Shown: positions 22,241-33,120 of the stretch, piece after piece | Layout: the number at the start of each line of letters is the position of its first letter | How positions within the stretch are numbered: the stretch's first letter is position 1 | Assembly (NCBI GenBank): GCA_903813345.2 | Contig: CAIIXF020000002.1 | Span: 3,696,001 to 3,760,000 of the forward strand | From: Owenia fusiformis | Lineage: Eukaryota > Annelida > Polychaeta > Sabellida > Oweniidae | Direction of reading: 5' to 3' | Length of the DNA: 64,000 nt | Position numbers and translations under genes: made by a program | The notes under the pieces: model-generated | Seen by the model: only the letters and a program-made list of their open reading frames with translations | Database searches by the model: none | Told to the model about the DNA's origin: nothing

Positions 22241-22944
22241 AATTGATAATTGATTAGATATAATTGAATGATTCATCACTGGTTTTGTCAATAGAAAGCA
22301 TCCGTGTGAAAAGGCGTCTATTACTTATCGATCACCCCTCGTATTTATTAAGCTTTATTGAACTTTATAGCAATCCCCTTATAACACTGTGTATAGGCCC
22401 CTTTGGCAGGAACATACTTGAAGCATTGTTAATCAAATCAATATACGAGTATACACGTTGATTACAATAATAGTGTCTGTATTTATTCGGAGTGAATGAG
22501 TGTGTTAAGCGGACTTTGGAACTAGAAAACTGCAATGTACTAAAATACTACAAAATGATTTTCTTCGATCGTCAACTGATTCGTTCTTTGATCTAAGGAC
22601 AAATTGGATCAGAGCTTTTGATATCAAGAGAACCAAAACGATGGCAGTATAATAGTGAGATAAGTCTGTAACTACGAACTAGATGTTTGGATTAAATGAA
22701 TATAGAAAAGAGGCATGGTTCGGGTGTGGTAAATTTTGAACTGCCTTATCACAGAATATACATGTTACGCAGAGAGTGACATCGGCTTATAGGATCAATA
22801 GTGCTGATACAAAATAATAAAGGGTAAGTTTTCAAACTAAACAGGTGTATACCTATATAGACTACTAAGCCATAGTGTACATATTTCACTCAATCTACCT
22901 CACCACTAGAAATGTGTCCCGGGAAATGTGAATTGACTTTGTTT

Positions 22945-23090
22945 AGTATGTTTTTGAAAGTACCTTATTAACATCTAACGTTGATCCGATAAACCATTAA
23001 CAGACAAATAAAAACAAATAACATAACCATTACTAAAAAGCCAAATGGGTTGCTCATGAACACCAAATGCAAGGTATAGTAGAGTGGTTA
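22945..23090 (+). repeat. Dispersed repeat, copy 2 (intergenic)
   Basis: Second copy of the 17740 repeat, with about 20 extra bases (AAAAGCCAAATGGGTTGCTC region). Confidence 0.65.
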
Positions 23091-24120
23091 TGTAAGAATA
23101 AATATTCATTTTAGAGATTTGTAATAATATTTGTCAATGGCTAGTAATAGGATTTGATTGCTAGCGTTAAGCCACTACTAATACTTACAATATGTATAGC
23201 TAGCCATTCATATAGTAATACTTTTTCAATAAACTCTATTACTAAATTGAAACCAGATTGAAACATTTTTACAATTCTTATAAAATATGGAGTGGTATAT
23301 AACATGTCATATATATAGTACTTATTAATGATCATAGATTTTAGAATTCCGAAGTTTTCATATTTCAAACTTGTGTCTTAACATTAACTGATTTCTTTGA
23401 CATTTATTCTTCTCCTTCATTTTTGCAAAATTAGATTTCTTGCTAGAAAATTTGAAATGTTGAGTATTTACATATTCTATTGCGTTTGTGACCCCTTTCC
23501 ATACAAATGGAAAAATAGATGGCATCGTGGGTATCGGTAGGGCTAAATAACATGACACCTTAATAACAAGAGTCACTTAATTTCAAAGATTTAACAAGTA
23601 ATTCCATTAGGATCAACTTAAAATACCATTGCAATGTAACCATATAATATTATTGACATGTGGATTATGATTTCACATTAAAATTATGATCCTTATAAGA
23701 GAAAATGAACTTTTAAAGGTTTTTCAACATGGTGTCAATGGGGATTTAGCCCGACCATTTTTAGAAAACTTGAAAATCTCTAGAATTTGAATAAAGGTAA
23801 ATAACAGTGCAAATCAAAATTGTTTTGATAGAAAATTACAGACAGAATATGCCATCAAATAGAAGAAAATGTTAGTTGTCAGCGGTTAAAAACGCAGATC
23901 TCCTAAAACAGATTTCAAAGCCTCTATTGCCAAATAAGTGTTTTCTGACTTTCTATATCAATATGCCATAGTTTACAAATTCCATTTGACTTCTTAATGT
24001 TTTTGTTATTTGTCAGTCCACGTGGTCCCATTAAATATTAATGCATAACCTTACAAAATCTAGCTTAATCACAGCTTGACATTACATACCATATTCAATA
24101 TTAACATCAGCGATTCATAT
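23091..24120. other. Intergenic AT-rich stretch
   Basis: No gene seen. 23720-23790 (GGGATTTAGCCCGACC) resembles 9355-9420 inside the intron-6 element, so part of it is dispersed repeat. Confidence 0.4.
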
Positions 24121-24245
24121 ATAAGCTTTTGTAATGATGAGTCACATATGCTCAGATTTTCATCGGCGCCCGGTCGATCTAACATTTTATTCAGAATTGC
24201 ATTCATATGTAAACTCAAAATACAATACTGATGTCTGGGTCACAT
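24121..24245 (-). mobile_element. Partial copy of the GGGTCACATATGCTC foldback element
   Basis: Contains GAGTCACATATGCTCAGATT, CGGCGCCCGGTCGATC and TGTCTGGGTCACATTTGCCC, a diverged version of 29663-29794. The two ends remain complementary. Confidence 0.5.
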
Positions 24246-24865
24246 TTGCCCCAATTCATCCATTCATTCATTAGATAAAGACCGTTATGCTTATGTTCGA
24301 TTCTTTTATAAAAGTAAACATGAACCATTTGACATCGTTTTGGAAACTCAAAACCATATTGATACGGATCACAGTATACATCTTGGATTATCCCTTGTGC
24401 ATTGCTAGTACTCTGCATGGGGCATACTTGACATCAAAAACTGATCATAATTCGAAATAATGGCCTCATCAGACAAAGCGGAATCTTCATTCAGGCGATC
24501 CAGCTGCCTCACCACCGAAAAAGTAATATTAGACCAACTGAAACTGTGAAATGATCCCCAATGGAAGCCTATCCCAAAAACATGGCCTTATTGAAGATCC
24601 TGGCTACCATAGGATAATCCATACTCATTCCCAGTTTGATTTTCAATCACACTGGTATCAGTGGACAACTTTTCTGACCGAAAATATCAGCCTGATATTC
24701 CAAGGTATGAACACATCATACCTTGGAAATCCAGGATGAGGATAATCACTGATGCTGAACTTTATTCAGGAAAAATTATCCTGACTGTCCTTGAATCACG
24801 AATTATGTGTATTTGACACTGTCCACCTTATTGATCATTTTGCTGTTCTGGAATGTGAATAGGCA

Positions 24866-25086
24866 GGGGCGTTGCAAGCAATTGTCAAGGGGTGCAACTG
24901 TTTGGGTTTACCTCAGTGCGAGCGAAGCGAACCCCAAAAATGGATACGCGGATCTCATCCCAGAAATTAAAAAAAGACATTGTATATGGTGCATTCTAAG
25001 CACTTCAAACCATAATTTGTTAATGTTTTTTTTTCAACAAATTTTACCAAATAACTTTTTTCTGGGGGTGGGGGTGCTACGCCCAT
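24866..25086 (+). mobile_element. Short dispersed element with GGGGCGT/ACGCCC ends
   Basis: Begins GGGGCGTTGCAAGC, ends GGGGTGCTACGCCC, with a G-rich 3' part (CTGGGGGTGGGGGTGC). It resembles the widespread invertebrate class of short elements with complementary ends reading as 'gggcgtagc'. Boundaries approximate. Confidence 0.5.
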
Positions 25087-25225
25087 GATATCTCATGAAA
25101 TTGTAATCTTGCATGCCTATTAATATGTCAAAGTCTTGTTGGTCAATGTATAATGTATATACTCTGTCGGTTTTTCGACCACTGAAAAAGATAATATGCA
25201 ATTAAAACATACATTGCAATAACGC

Positions 25226-25648
25226 AGATGCGAGTAGGTAGTTACCAGTTTCACCACCAGGTGGCTCGTTCGGGTCAGATAGCATGGCGGGTATAGTAGA
25301 AAGTTCCCTTTAACTTAAATTACATCTGTTTTTGTGGTTCAATTTTCATATAACCCTTATGTATCTAATAGTTATGCAAATCAAAATATGTCCAGTAAAT
25401 GAAAATGTTATCTGACCAATACAAGAAAAGATATTTCACTTTTTGTGATTTTGTAACATGGGCTCTATGGAGAATCAACCCGAACTAGAAGTCACACTTT
25501 CAAAATTAATTCAAATTTCAAACTTGATAAACAATTTTCGAAAGCATATTTCTAGATGTACTTTTACATGTAGGTTTCAAATATAACATCGCTTTGACTG
25601 AATTTTGAGTATTTAATGGCGTAAATCAAGATTTTTCTACTCGCATCT
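25226..25648 (-). mobile_element. AGATGCGAGTAG-ended nonautonomous element upstream of the CxCxC gene
   Basis: Perfect 12-bp termini AGATGCGAGTAG (25226-25237) and CTACTCGCATCT (25637-25648); 423 bp, noncoding, inverted relative to the copy at 12073. Its right end is 92 bp before the ATG of the CxCxC membrane protein gene, so it lies in or next to that promoter. Confidence 0.85.
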
Positions 25649-25740
25649 AGTCTATTGCCATGTCTAATATCAGCCTCTGTTTATAGTAGGTGCTAGTCAT
25701 CTCAACCATCAATAACTGAGACGCCATAACTACTACGACA

Positions 25741-28014
25741 ATGTTACCCAATGCGGCCGAATGGCAAAGGGCATCGAGCGTAGGGAAAAACTACATCCGT
25801 TTGATAGCGGAGCATTCCATAGGTAAGTATAAAATGAAATTATCTGGACTCGTTACCAGTATTTTCCATACATCCCGGGCCGATATAAAGATGGCAGCAC
25901 CAATTATAAATAAACACAGATCGATTATAATGCCATCTTTATTTTAAAATTATTTCTATCGACTTTAGCCTATGTTGTACTTTCATAGAAATATTCTGTT
26001 TGTATACTTTGAAAGAAAATAGCTTGTCTCTGGTCGGTGATACGATTTATTTTGGCTCTAGTTATTTTGTTACATACTCAAGAGTTTATTTGGCACTGGA
26101 AAGTAAAAGTTGCCAGCATCGTGCGTACGTGTCACCTTGATTAAATCATGGATCAGATAAACATGATTATAAAATCCTAAAGATATATTTAATATCTATT
26201 AATAAGTAAAAACAAAACATCTTGTTTATTGATGTGTATTTTAATTTTTCAGGATTCCTTGTTATATTGCTAATACCAACGATACACTTTGGACTTGTTC
26301 AGAGGTAAAACTGATTTATTATTAGGTTTACCATAGTTTTTTTTATTTACCATGGTTATATCACAATTTGTATAAACTATGGTTCTCGGTGATTAGCCAG
26401 TACGCACATCTTTCTACAGTAATTCACTTATGGGTCAACCCAGCCAAACAATGACATTATATCAATGTGTGATCTATAGGTTTTTTCCACGATGTCACAT
26501 ATTAATAGTTCACTCGCATGCCTTTGAAATTACTAATTTTACTGTTTTAGATTATGGGTCATAAAAAGTCCCGTAGACAGAGAAAAATGCACGTGTGACT
26601 GTTGGGACACCGTTTTCAAAGGTAAAAACAAATAAAATGTTGAAAGCGTATATATTATACCTTTCCAATAACCAGATTGCCACCTTTAGTAACACCAAAG
26701 AAACTTGAATATATCGGCTAAATGATGATGTAATACGTTGTATGGCTCTCTCCATGTAAAAATAGGATAAACTTAAAAAAATACTTCGAAGAATGCAAAT
26801 AACGACTGTTGACTATTGGTGTACTTTTTTATGGCAAACTCATTTAAACATAAATGGAATAGTGGTAGATTTTATTCAAATCAGTTCGTCATAAAACAGC
26901 GGGTTAATCCTGTAGCCAACAGCCGAAAGTTGTATATTTGCGAATACAAGTTTAGCTTGATCGCGAACGCAACCTTCGACTGTTGGCTAACAGATCAATA
27001 ATTTTCATAAATTAACCCCTCAATTAGCGAATCAGCTACTGGGATACACAGCAGGCACTATTCATATTTTTTTAATTAATTGCAATCAACCCTAGCCGCC
27101 AGCCGAAAGTTGCATTCGCGAATAAACATATGACATCACGAATATGGCCATTAAATCATAGCTTTCGTTGCAACAAAAAAAAATATTCCATCTGAATCAA
27201 TGCGGAGATCTTGTCATGATTATCCATAGCAATACTACATATGTACGTTTGCGATTAAACTGCTAGTAAGGCCCTAAAACGCTGATTTAGCAATACAGCT
27301 AACGAACTAATCATCCATTACCTCTCCCATCAAGTTTTTTGTTTTATTTTGGATGATATATTTTCAGGATCTTACGAGGGAACAAAGGAAAACTATAAAC
27401 CAGGATATAAACATATCTACATCAATGTGACTGTCAATACATTCCTTATTTGGGCAATATCTCTTCTTGTCCTTATATGGACATACCAAATTGTTAGGCA
27501 TGTCACCAGACTAATATTCAACGGTAATCTACGAATACCAATGATAATAGTAGTATGTGGCGCCATCTATCCTCATTATTATTCTTGGTGGAACTTTTGT
27601 AACTATTTAAATGATGATTTCTACGAACAATGGAACCATCAAATGTTCTTTTCGTTAACGGAACTTGCAGGAACTTTAATGGCGCTGTACATGAGTGATT
27701 TGAGATCAGAGTGTCAACCCAGGTTACTTACCGGAATGATCTCTATAGCAATGGCTCATATATTCATAAGTGCTTCCGATCAATTCCTTGTAAATCTATT
27801 CATTGGGGCAGAACAATTTAAGAGATCCAGAGATATAGGTTTCCTAGTGGGAGATATATTGACTGTGTTGTTGAGCTTAGTTGAACTCTTTAGATACTCT
27901 AAACGTAAAGGTTTGACAATGATGGGAGCTGTTGGGAAAAAGCATATGTGTACAGGTTTAGCAGTAACATCTATGCTGGTGATAGTGGCAATGCACATAC
28001 ACTCCCCTCCATAA
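25741..28014 (+). CDS. Uncharacterised multipass membrane protein with CxCxC motif, 4 exons
   Basis: Exons 25741-25822, 26253-26304, 26551-26621 and 27368-28014 total 852 nt (283 aa plus stop) with phases 1, 2, 1 consistent. Seen: a hydrophobic segment at about 29-43, then CTCDCWDT (58-65), a membrane segment at about 93-112, and a conserved-looking stretch IYPHYYSWWNFCNYLND followed by QWNHQMFFSLTELAGTL, then further hydrophobic helices and a basic SKRKG tail. I do not recognise a named family and give no function. The aromatic and polar residues inside hydrophobic segments suggest an integral membrane protein. The last codons (HSPP) and the stop lie inside an inverted-repeat element that begins at 28000, so the C-terminus is probably not ancestral. 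Another element ends 92 bp upstream of the ATG. Confidence 0.8.
26913..26989. repeat. 77-nt hairpin in intron 3 of the CxCxC gene
   Basis: TAGCCAACAGCCGAAAGTTG at 26913 pairs with CAACCTTCGACTGTTGGCTA at the right, with two mismatches. A related half-site (GCCGCCAGCCGAAAGTTGCA) lies at about 27095. Confidence 0.65.
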
Positions 28015-28872
28015 GTTTGGCAACCTTTTTTCCCCATTGAACTACGTGTTAAAGCCTCTTTACCTTTGAATTTTTATTTACTTAACCGGCGATGAAATAA
28101 CTTATAATATTGATTGAAACGCAACTTGACTTTATTTCCAATACCTCCAAATTTTCTCAATTTTTTTCCTCAATTACAATAGGTCGAAAATTGATGATAA
28201 ATTTGATGAATTTTTGAAAATCGTCATTCCCGTGTAATCCAATGGGAAATTGAGGGTTCGGGGCAAATCAGAAATCAGGATATCTTTTCAGTAAAAGATT
28301 CAGCAAAAAATATTTTTATATAGAAAATTGAATTGCCTAACTTTTTGAATACTAAGTGTTTAGTTTATTTGATGAATATTAAAGTTACAGCGCTTCAAAG
28401 TCATTTTTGAAAATAATTTTTCGCCTCCTGTGTTATTTCAATGGGAGAGATTTTTGAAAAACAATTTTGACTTTAAAGCCCTATAACTTTGTTGAACCTG
28501 AAGAAACATATCAATTTTTTGTTAAATAATATTAGCATATTCAATTGCCTGCCCAACTCGTATTTTTTGCAAGGACTCGGATGGATGGATATTCAGTCAT
28601 ATGACTTGCGGCAAACCTACCATTTCCCATTGGTTAACATGGGAATGTCAATTTTCAAAAATTCATCAAATTTATCATCAATTTTCGACCTATTGTAATT
28701 GAGGAAAAAAATTGAGAAAATTTGGAGGTATTGGAATTTAAGTCAAATTACGTTTCCATCAATAGTATAAGTATTTTCATCGCATTTTAAGTAAATAAAA
28801 ATTCAAAGGTAAAGAGGCTTTAACACGTAGTTCAATGGGGAAAAAAGGTTGCCAAACTTATGGAGGGGAGTG
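28000..28872. mobile_element. TA-flanked long-inverted-repeat element that ends the CxCxC gene
   Basis: Starts CACTCCCCTCCATAAGTTTG (28000) and ends with its complement at 28872, with TA at 27998-27999 and 28873-28874, as for Tc1/mariner-type insertions. The arms are about 240 bp each (28000-28240 and 28635-28872), sharing GTTAAAGCCTCTTTACC and AAAATTGATGATAAATTTGA. Its first 15 bases encode the last four residues and the TAA of the upstream gene. Confidence 0.92.
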
Positions 28873-29662
28873 TATGACCACGAAAGCAGAAAATTTACTC
28901 AGCCACGCTAAACAATACCTTTTTTCAAATTATTTTCAAAAGCTGATCCACTTCGTAATAAGATAATTCCAAAAGTGATAAAAATAAAGTAACATGTGAC
29001 ATATGACAGCAAACGTTATTTTTCATTGAATTAGGACTCCTTGACAATGTATTGACTTGCCTCTCAGATAACAGACATAAAGCCAAAGGCATTTTTTATA
29101 ACGTACTTCAAATAATATGTCCCGACTGTCTAGCTGGCTAGATCTGATTCTCTCTTTAATTCTTAGAACATATCCATTATTTGATTAGATTTATCTGGTT
29201 CCAAGTTTGATTTGAGGCCTAAACTAAACTCTCCCTAGACTACAGTTGATTATTCGATCAAAGAGACATCGTTGACTTTTCAGTGAAGACGCCAAAACAT
29301 GAAAAATTCAGAATGAGGTAAAGTGAAAAAATGATAAAATTATATTTTTACTAAAAAGATGATTATATTTACTACAAAAGATGATTATATTGAACAGAAC
29401 TGAGGATGTTATAATTAAAACAAACTTAACAACTGATGGAGTACTTGTACTCAACTGCAAGCGTGTTCAAAAATTGCAAAGGTGTTAGAATTGAACAGTT
29501 CCCATTGTCTAGTGCATGTTGTATAGATCTAGGCCTAATGGTGAAAATGGTAATCAAGCAATCAGAGATCTGAATGTAACAAATTGATATGCACAAATGT
29601 AATTAATATATTAATTGTTGTATGATTACAAGTCACGTTATAATGTTTAGAATCTTCACTTA

Positions 29663-29794
29663 TGCCTGGGTCACATATGCTCCGATCAATCGACCAGCGC
29701 TCGGCCGATTGAGTGTTTTGTTCAATATTGTTTTCAATTTTAAACAAAATACTCAATCGCCGTAGTGAAAATCGGAGCAAATGTGACCAAGGCA
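29663..29794. mobile_element. 132-bp foldback element flanked by TTA
   Basis: TGCCTGGGTCACATATGCTC at the left pairs with GAGCAAATGTGACCAAGGCA at the right. An inner pair, CGATTGAGTGTTTTGTT and AACAAAATACTCAATCG, extends the hairpin. TTA at 29660-29662 and 29795-29797 is the likely target duplication. Confidence 0.85.
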
Positions 29795-30479
29795 TTATGT
29801 GGGGGAAATAGAGATACTGAACTGAACTGACCCAGTTGACTCGCCTGGAGCCGCTATATCGTTTTCATACGATAAGCTTATCGTAACCCTGTAATAATTT
29901 CTTGAGAAAAGATACAAAAAATACTCTGTTTGACAAATCATAATAATATATATTATCATTTCCATGCCGTGATACTCGTTCTCTCATTGGTCAATTTGAT
30001 TTTGTATTCACCTCGCCCTTCGGGCTGCGGTGAATACACCTTCAAAAATATATACCAAATATTCAACTCCACAGAATTCAATATTTGTATAGAATTTTAT
30101 TTAATTTGTAGACAAAATACAAAATATAAAAAATACAAAATCAAATATATAAATGAAAAAATGCTATTTAATGTAACGAATAGCTGGGGTATACAAAAGT
30201 AAGAAACGCCATTGAAACATTTTCAATATATTGAAAAATTTCTTGAAACAATCTGAAAGGACGATTTTTAAAAATGTGTGCTTCACTAATTCACTTTCTA
30301 TAATTAAGTGCATGAAAAATATTTGAATCAATATTTGCGTGTTCATGTCAGCAGGACTTGAATATGTAAGATTCCAATAAATTCACTGTGGTCACAATTG
30401 ACTGGTGGGATAAAAAATCGCTTTTTTGAAAAGGGGTGTAGATTTTCTTTTGAGAATACATTCTAAACTATATAACCTA

Positions 30480-30681
30480 CACCCCAGTCAATAAGTTTTG
30501 AAACCGGGAGTTTTTATTGGATAGTACATCAAAACCTGTTGAATCTTAATTTTGTAAATTTGTTACAATAGTTTGGAAATGTATGATAAATATGATGAAC
30601 ACTTTTTAATTGCCAAACATAAACGTGCCTTAATAAGTGATCCAAGCAAATTTTAAGTTGCCAAACTTATGGAGGGGAGTG
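30480..30681. mobile_element. Short related TA-flanked element upstream of the ZP-like promoter
   Basis: The right end GTTGCCAAACTTATGGAGGG to 30681 is identical to that of the 28000 element. The left end CACCCCAGTCAATAAGTTTT is a diverged version. TA flanks both sides (30478-30479 and 30682-30683). 202 bp. Confidence 0.75.
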
Positions 30682-30749
30682 TATACGTACCTAGTTGGGC
30701 TTCTAGCCCAAACTGAGCTGGTGGAGTGTTTCTAAAGTTGAATGGTGCA

Positions 30750-30812
30750 TATATAAGAATGCGTCATTTTTAACCCTGCATTATTCGCAATCGACGGCAT
30801 CGTGCGCAGAGG
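30750..30812 (+). promoter_or_regulatory. TATA box and short leader of the ZP-like gene
   Basis: TATATAAG at 30750-30757 lies 56-63 bp before the ATG at 30813, with an initiator-like TGCATTATT about 28 bp downstream, giving a leader of roughly 30 nt. A TA-flanked inverted-repeat element ends at 30681, less than 70 bp upstream of the TATA box. Confidence 0.55.
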
Positions 30813-33085
30813 ATGACGTCCCAAGTTCGCTTCGCTAGCCTCCTGTCTGGCTTGGTGAGTAACAAGATAACTAAAAATATATTTCATTATTAGTTGAAAT
30901 ATGAAATACTAAATGTATAATTTGTTTTGAGTTTACTTTTCCTGTATTTAATCAAAAAATGAATGTGTTAGGTTCGTCATTAAATAGTCGTTAAGTGAAT
31001 CACAAATTTAGTCTTTATGCAAAACGCATTTCATTCAGCAAATCTGACCAGCCGAGATCACTTTCATGTATACATTACTTAATAGCTAAGGTATGATTCA
31101 GAAGGTAACGCTTAACTATTATAGAAATGGTTTGCGAGTTGCTTTGAATACGCGGAACCTTTATATTTTTCAAAATAATAACATCTAATATATTACGCTT
31201 GAAGAAGTGAGACCTTATTCAATATTTTTTGGGTAATTGCTTGTGACGGAATTACTTTTTAATTAGTTACATTTGTTGTGGCGGTCCTATACTCTTAATG
31301 GTCAATAATGAATATAGGCGCAACAAATACACTGGCACAGACTGAACCAATTAAATATGTTACGGTAGCAGCCACATTGCGTATTGTTAATTCAAGGAGA
31401 CAGAAGCCTGCGTCTGCAGAATGACAATTGAACTATTTTTCGGTAAAGGAACAGGTACGTTATTGCAAGCTTTTTAGAGAGCTCTCATGTGATGACTTTA
31501 AAAGACCTGTAGGTACTTTGTTCCATGTTTGCATCATTTTGAAAATTGGTGATTTATTTGGAAAAGTCACAGGTATTGAATAATCATTGGTAGTTATCCA
31601 ATGCTACATGTATATAACCTGCGTACTGATGAGTGTGACCATCTAAAAATTCTAGATACTTTGGAACTATTGCAATAAATATACTCGACCCTTCAGAGTT
31701 TGCTACGTATAAATATACACAATCCTTCCAAAGATTGAGACCCCATACAACATCAACATGTTTAAGGTTAAATGGGATAATGGCAGCGGTCGTTTTGGAA
31801 TTAGATGCACTTGAAAAGGCAAAATGGTTAACTCAATTTTTTTTCAAACTCAATATTTAGTAATGCATGTACACGCCCTTCATACCATTTGCAGCAATTG
31901 ACCAAGTTTTGAAAGCCCTTTTAATACAATTTTGTTAAGTGGGATATGTACACGAGAAGAAAAAAATAACCATTATAGTTTCACTTTTTACAACATTCAC
32001 TTTGCAGTGCAGTTTCAATATATGATAGCTTTCTGAACTAATTGCGTAGTTTGAACTTGCCAGGCACATAATTAAACTTTTTTTTATCTCTGAATAAAAA
32101 TGATTAAAATTCCTTTAACCTGTTGTTAAAAAGCGTCGATTCCCGTTTCAAATCACCACATATTAAAATATGAGTCATACGTCTAAAGCTTGATTATATT
32201 TTATTTATTTATTATTTATTATTTGTTTTCGTATAACGACAGATTTTTGATAAAATGTACATTTTAAAAAAGCATGATTTCAAAAACAGACGGTACGACT
32301 TGTGACTCGTGAGAGGCGTTTGCTGACAGCCAATGCCATTGAATAATAAATAACAGCTATACCATGAAGATTCTTGAAACCTTTATTATACTACTATTAT
32401 TGAAAACGTCTGAATTTATTAGAATATTAAAAAGAAAGACTTGTCATAAACGAAGTTTTTAGGACAATAGGTGATGTTGATTGTTAAGCTTAAAGCATTA
32501 GGGTTGAATTGTGAAACTGGAATCATAAGGTGTACACCTGGCTACACATTTGAATTATGTTTTTTCTCAAATATTAAAACTTGCATCAAAAGATGTTAAG
32601 TTGCGTCATTGTAAAGTGACTATTCTTTGTTTTATTAAATTAAATTAAAATTGCTCCATACTTTCAGATCGTTGCTCTGGTGTTAGACGGCACCTCTGCC
32701 TCTTACGACACAGTGACGGGTAAGTTACACGACTGATATACAGATGATAATGGTACTTATCCATTCGAGATACATACATGACATGATCAATATATCAATG
32801 TCCGGCGATTGATTATCAATGCCTTATAAATTGCAAAAACTCCTTCAACCAAAGATGTAAATTTAAACGCAAAAATGCCCCCAAATTTTAATAAAACATA
32901 TAGTTTGAATGTTAATTTATGTCTGTGGATTATATTTTATAACACAATTAGTTATTTGTCAAACACTTAAATATAAATAGCTGAAACGTGCAATAAAAGT
33001 AGACAAGAATTGTTGATTTGAAATTCCCCATTTTTCCTGTACCGCGCTAGTAAATATGGATCTGGTATTCGAGTGGTTTAACCAG

Positions 33086-33120
<35 letters not shown>

